Virus record (IMG/VR): IMGVR_UViG_3300022921_000133
Coordinates: 1-21,230 of that record
Direction: 5' to 3' (one strand)
Length of the DNA: 21,230 bases
Origin: a virus
Of the stretch, positions 20,230 to 21,230 are shown piece after piece. The position numbers and the translations under genes were made by a program. Position 1 is the first letter of the stretch. Each line of letters starts with the position of its first letter. Below the pieces are notes generated by a model. That model did no database searches. It was not told where the DNA came from and saw nothing but the letters and a program-made list of their open reading frames with translations.

Positions 20230-20652
20230 ATGAACAAAGTTTTTGAATCTGTTTATCAATTCAGCAAAAAGAAATTAATCCAAGCTAATAAGCTTATCTC
20301 TAAGCCCAGCCAACACAGAATCCATAGATTCTACAAGGACAGAGACGGCTGGTTCATCGACCTACCTAATTGGATTGGCTCTAAGTATCAGCTTGCGATG
20401 GTGCAAGGCGCAGATACATTCCTTGACAACATATCCAACCACACCGATGAGGTGTGGGTTGAGATGTCCATCAATCCTATGGAGGGTAATTTCTATGAGC
20501 TCACAAAGTATCAAGACTTATCCGATGGCGCTATGTACAAGTACTACAACGACCAAGACAACCTAGATGTTATGTGGCTATGTGGTGTTACCGAATTTGT
20601 ATTCGGCAACATGCCTGATAAAATTTATTGTCGAAAAGTTTTGGTAAAGTAA
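20230..20652 (+). CDS. DUF6717-like phage protein (140 aa)
   Basis: The protein contains RFYKDRDGWFIDLPNWIGSK, then LAMVQGADTFLDNIS, an EVWVEMSINPM strand, and finally DVMWLCGVTEFVFGNMPDKI with YCRKVLVK. The order YKD-x-DGW-x-IDLP ... GADT-x-LD ... WLC-x-VT-x-FVFG-x-x-P-x-x-IY matches what I recall of the DUF6717 family of phages and Bacteroidota. The function is unknown. The ATG follows an A/T-rich stretch ending ACACT. It lies between DUF932 and ERF genes. Confidence 0.7.
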   Translation: MNKVFESVYQFSKKKLIQANKLISKPSQHRIHRFYKDRDGWFIDLPNWIGSKYQLAMVQGADTFLDNISNHTDEVWVEMSINPMEGNFYELTKYQDLSDGAMYKYYNDQDNLDVMWLCGVTEFVFGNMPDKIYCRKVLVK

Positions 20653-20692
20653 TTTTAATAAACTAGATTGCATCATAATTCAATTCAACCAA

Positions 20693-21230
20693 ATGGAAAA
20701 ATTAGTCAAGGCACTTATCAAAGTGCAGTCAGAACTCAAAGCCCCTAAAGGGCAGTACAACAGCTTCGGTAAGTATTCTTACCGCAGTGCCGAGGATATC
20801 TTGGAAGCTGTTAAACCTTTACTTGCAAAGAATGGATTGTCTATGCGTGTGACCGATGAGGTCATGGAAGTAGGCGGTGCTGTTTTCATCAATGCGACTG
20901 CTGTCGTTACCGATGGTACTGACAGCATCTATGCTTCAGCTCAAGCAGGTATTGACCCTAATCGTAAGGGTATGGACATTGCTCAGTCTTACGGTAGTTC
21001 TAGCTCATATGCTAGAAAGTATGCACTCAATGGTATGTTCCTAATCGATGATACCAAAGATGCTGATGCTACCAACACACACGGCAAGAGTTCACAATCA
21101 ACTCCTACTACTACTACAGCATCGCCAACATCCGATGCTTTCCAAAAATCTATAGACTACTTAAAGTCTGCTAAAGACAAAGCACAAGCTTACGCTCAAA
21201 TCGAAAGCAAGTACGGAAGTACTTTCTCTG
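20693..21230 (+). CDS. erf: ERF family single-strand annealing protein, 3' end beyond window
   Basis: ERF proteins bind single-stranded DNA and promote annealing during phage recombination. Residues visible here: MEKLVKALIKVQSELKAPKG, then the ERF core FGKYSYRSAEDILEAVKPLL followed by KNGL, and QSYGSSSSYARKYALNGMFL followed by IDDTKDAD. After that comes a Thr/Ser-rich linker (about 130-150), then the start of a helical C-terminal domain. About 179 residues are visible, and the frame is open at the window edge. The ATG at 20693 follows ATTCAATTCAACCAA. A Bacteroidota-type promoter is not clear upstream. Confidence 0.88.
   Translation, partial: MEKLVKALIKVQSELKAPKGQYNSFGKYSYRSAEDILEAVKPLLAKNGLSMRVTDEVMEVGGAVFINATAVVTDGTDSIYASAQAGIDPNRKGMDIAQSYGSSSSYARKYALNGMFLIDDTKDADATNTHGKSSQSTPTTTTASPTSDAFQKSIDYLKSAKDKAQAYAQIESKYGSTFS

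Noticed and set aside
1-21230. Integrase, attachment sites, CRISPR arrays, tRNA genes, insertion sequences
   Set aside because: None could be recognised on either strand.

Overview
This window reads as part of the genome of a tailed double-stranded DNA bacteriophage of the phylum Bacteroidota, most likely infecting a marine or aquatic flavobacterium. The phage assignment rests on a terminase large subunit, a portal protein, several repetitive fibre-like virion proteins and an ERF recombinase. The host assignment is inferred from translation starts that lack Shine-Dalgarno sequences and use an A/T-rich leader, and from promoters with the Bacteroidota -7 element TAnnTTTG. No integrase, att site, CRISPR array or tRNA gene was found. 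The window holds neither end of the genome: a fibre gene is cut at the left edge and the ERF gene at the right edge.

Layout. Positions 1-11917 are almost entirely transcribed leftwards and form the morphogenesis module. In transcription order it holds a small membrane protein, two very basic proteins and a 52-residue conserved small protein. After these come a repeat-containing fibre-like protein, two small proteins, a two-domain GroES-like co-chaperonin and a small helical protein (a possible small terminase). It ends with the terminase large subunit, the portal, two small beta-rich proteins, a 445-residue fibre, a terminator and another, truncated fibre. A single rightward gene at 10180-10614 interrupts this block. 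It looks like a winged-helix DNA-binding protein and shares a short divergent promoter region with the 330-residue fibre gene.

Positions 11918-12691 contain no convincing gene. They hold a late leftward promoter, about 400 bases unusually dense in inverted repeats (a candidate structured RNA or origin/regulatory DNA), a palindrome, two tandem CCCCTAAAGGGG dyads and a TTGACA element.

Positions 12692 to the right edge are all transcribed rightwards and form an early or accessory module of about twenty small genes, mostly unrecognised. Recognisable members are an eight-cysteine protein, a HGG/GFDxAH protein, a DUF932 protein, a DUF6717-like protein and the ERF single-strand annealing protein. 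Genes are tightly packed with short overlaps. Transcription units start at TTGACA-N18-TATnTTTG-type promoters. Three of the four TTGACA elements lie downstream of the same palindrome, TACTACGTAGTA. G/C-rich intercistronic hairpins separate groups of genes. Together this suggests coordinated early expression by host RNA polymerase, probably under a dedicated regulator, diverging from a late structural operon.
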